Source of the DNA: Candidatus Flavonifractor intestinigallinarum
GTDB taxonomy: Bacteria; Bacillota; Clostridia; Oscillospirales; Oscillospiraceae
Length of the DNA: 64,000 nucleotides
Direction: 5' to 3'
Assembly: GCA_019119165.1 (NCBI GenBank)
Contig: DWXO01000021.1
Span: forward strand, 1-64,000
The first letter of the stretch is position 1. Every line of letters starts with the position of its first letter. The notes beneath the pieces were generated by a model. It was not told where the DNA came from. It saw only the letters and a program-made list of their open reading frames with translations, and ran no database searches. Position numbers and translations under genes: made by a program. Positions 62,923-64,000 of the stretch are shown here, piece by piece.

Positions 62923-63366
62923 ATGGAGAACAATGTTATCATATCCATTCAGGGCAGGCAGTCCTTTGAGGACCAGGAGCCGGAGGTCATTGAGCTGGTG
63001 ACTGAGGGCAGGCTGTCCCCCGACGGCGAGGACGGCTATACCCTCAGCTACCAGGAGAGCGAACTGACCGGACTGGAGGGTACCCTCACCACCTTCCAGA
63101 TCGAGCCCGAGCGGGTCACCCTGCTGCGGGTGGGGGAGGTCAACTCCCAGATGGTCTTTGAAGAGGGACGGCGGCACCTGTCCATGTACAACACGCCCTA
63201 CGGCGCCCTGGCGGTAGGGATCAACACCAAGAAGATGCGGGCCCAGCTCAGTCCGGTGGGAGGCAGCATCGAGATCAACTATGCCCTTGAGATTGACCAT
63301 GCGGTGGCGGGAGAGAATCTCTTCCACATCCAGGTGCGGCAGAAGGGGAACGCCATCCGGCAGTAA
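62923..63366 (+). CDS. DUF1934 (YwiB-like) protein
   Basis: Encodes 147 residues, a beta-barrel-like DUF1934 protein: MENNVIISIQGRQSFED, DGYTLSYQESELTGLEGTLTTF and TPYGALAVGINTKKM are characteristic. B. subtilis ywiB lies next to argS, as here. The function is unknown; the fold resembles calycin proteins. ATG 62923 gives the family length; RBS AGAGGGAAC is moderate. Confidence 0.87.
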   Translation: MENNVIISIQGRQSFEDQEPEVIELVTEGRLSPDGEDGYTLSYQESELTGLEGTLTTFQIEPERVTLLRVGEVNSQMVFEEGRRHLSMYNTPYGALAVGINTKKMRAQLSPVGGSIEINYALEIDHAVAGENLFHIQVRQKGNAIRQ

Positions 63367-63418
63367 AACCGGCGGCGTGCATTTTTGATTTGAGAAGTTA
63401 AAAGAAAAGGTGATAGAT

Positions 63419-64000
63419 ATGTCCAATATGATCCAGGCGGCCCGGGAGCAGGTCGCCCAGCTGACCCAGGCGGCCTACGAGAAGGCTGCGGCCCAGGGCC
63501 TGCTGCCCGCCGGGGCGGAGGTCAAGGCCACCATTGAGATTCCCAAGGACCCCACCCACGGGGACTACGCCTCCTCCTTTGCCATGGCGGGAGCCAAGGC
63601 CCTCCACAAGGCCCCCCGGCAGATCGCCCAGACCATCGTGGACAACCTGGAGCTGGAAGGCACTTTCTTTGATAAGGTGGAGATTGCAGGGCCCGGCTTC
63701 CTCAACTTTACCCTGGGCAGCAAGTGGTATGGTGAGGTCCTCACCGATATCCAGGCCGAGGGGAACACCTACGGTGCGGTGGACGAGGGCCACGGCGAGA
63801 AGGTGATGGTGGAGTTCGTCTCCGCCAACCCCACCGGCCCCATGCACATCGGCAACGCCCGGGGCGGCGTGCTGGGCGACGCCCTGGCCAGCGTCCTCAC
63901 CCGGGCCGGGTACGACGTGTGGCGGGAGTTCTACGTCAACGACGCCGGCAACCAGATCCACAAGTTTGCCATGTCTATCGACGCCCGCTACCTCCAGATC
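63419..64000 (+). CDS. argS: Arginyl-tRNA synthetase, N-terminal part (runs off the window)
   Basis: The first 194 residues are in the window and the frame continues beyond the end. The N-terminal additional domain is followed by EFVSANPTGPMHIGNARGGV, cited for its HIGNARG form of the class I HIGH motif, and EFYVNDAGNQI, typical of ArgRS. It charges tRNA-Arg. ATG 63419 follows AAAAGGTGATAGAT. It is 52 bases after the ywiB-like gene, probably the same transcript. Confidence 0.93.
   Translation, partial: MSNMIQAAREQVAQLTQAAYEKAAAQGLLPAGAEVKATIEIPKDPTHGDYASSFAMAGAKALHKAPRQIAQTIVDNLELEGTFFDKVEIAGPGFLNFTLGSKWYGEVLTDIQAEGNTYGAVDEGHGEKVMVEFVSANPTGPMHIGNARGGVLGDALASVLTRAGYDVWREFYVNDAGNQIHKFAMSIDARYLQI

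Overview
The window looks like a chromosomal segment of a GC-rich (roughly 60%) anaerobic Clostridia member, most likely a gut Oscillospiraceae of the Flavonifractor / Intestinimonas / Lawsonibacter kind. This is inferred from gene content, not from a database search: Firmicutes-type ribosomal operon order (secY-adk-map-KOW-infA-rpmJ), zinc-type S4 and L36, a butyrate operon under a Rex-like box, a SpoVB-type flippase, a bile salt hydrolase and an anaerobic purine-degradation island.

Layout. 1-8045: the end of the spc operon and the alpha operon (rplF tail, rplR, rpsE, rpmD, rplO, secY, adk, map, KOW protein, infA, rpmJ, rpsM, rpsK, rpsD, rpoA, rplQ), all on +, closed by a strong terminator. 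8100-10720: an M-box-like leader, a CNNM/CorC-type transporter and a frameshifted M20 amidohydrolase. 10721-12187 (-): a CYTH protein and a LysO-type exporter.

12442-28275: a purine (urate/xanthine) catabolism island: NCS2 permease, a PAS-HTH regulator on -, then ssnA, ygfK, a multi-cluster ferredoxin, a molybdenum hydroxylase, ygeX, ygeY, ygeW and a carbamate kinase. Genes of this set are known from anaerobic gut bacteria that convert purines through 2,3-diaminopropionate and carbamoyl phosphate to short-chain acids, ammonia and ATP. The ssnA leader carries a terminator whose left arm can also pair with an upstream segment, which suggests transcription attenuation. The 3' end of ssnA is duplicated downstream around a palindrome-rich insert.

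28278-35101 (-): a phosphate operon pstSCAB-phoU-phoB-phoR with a clear 11-bp-periodic Pho box in front of pstS. 35227-45208: inorganic pyrophosphatase, UDP-galactopyranose mutase plus a GT2 glycosyltransferase, a DUF554 protein, a SpoVB-like flippase, a CPBP protease, B12-dependent ribonucleotide reductase and bile salt hydrolase. 45412-50648: the butyrate operon crt-hbd-bcd-etfB-etfA with a promoter and Rex box; the crt 3' end is duplicated in the same manner as that of ssnA. 50700-64000: an EamA transporter, a DUF6514-like protein, an NSS transporter with a long structured leader, a polysaccharide deacetylase, DUF2461, VanW, XpaC-like, a candidate structured RNA with its own promoter and terminator-like hairpin, a Big-domain membrane protein, a CbbX/SpoVK-like AAA ATPase, an unknown protein, murI, ywiB-like and the start of argS.

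No rRNA, tRNA, CRISPR array, IS element or prophage gene was seen.
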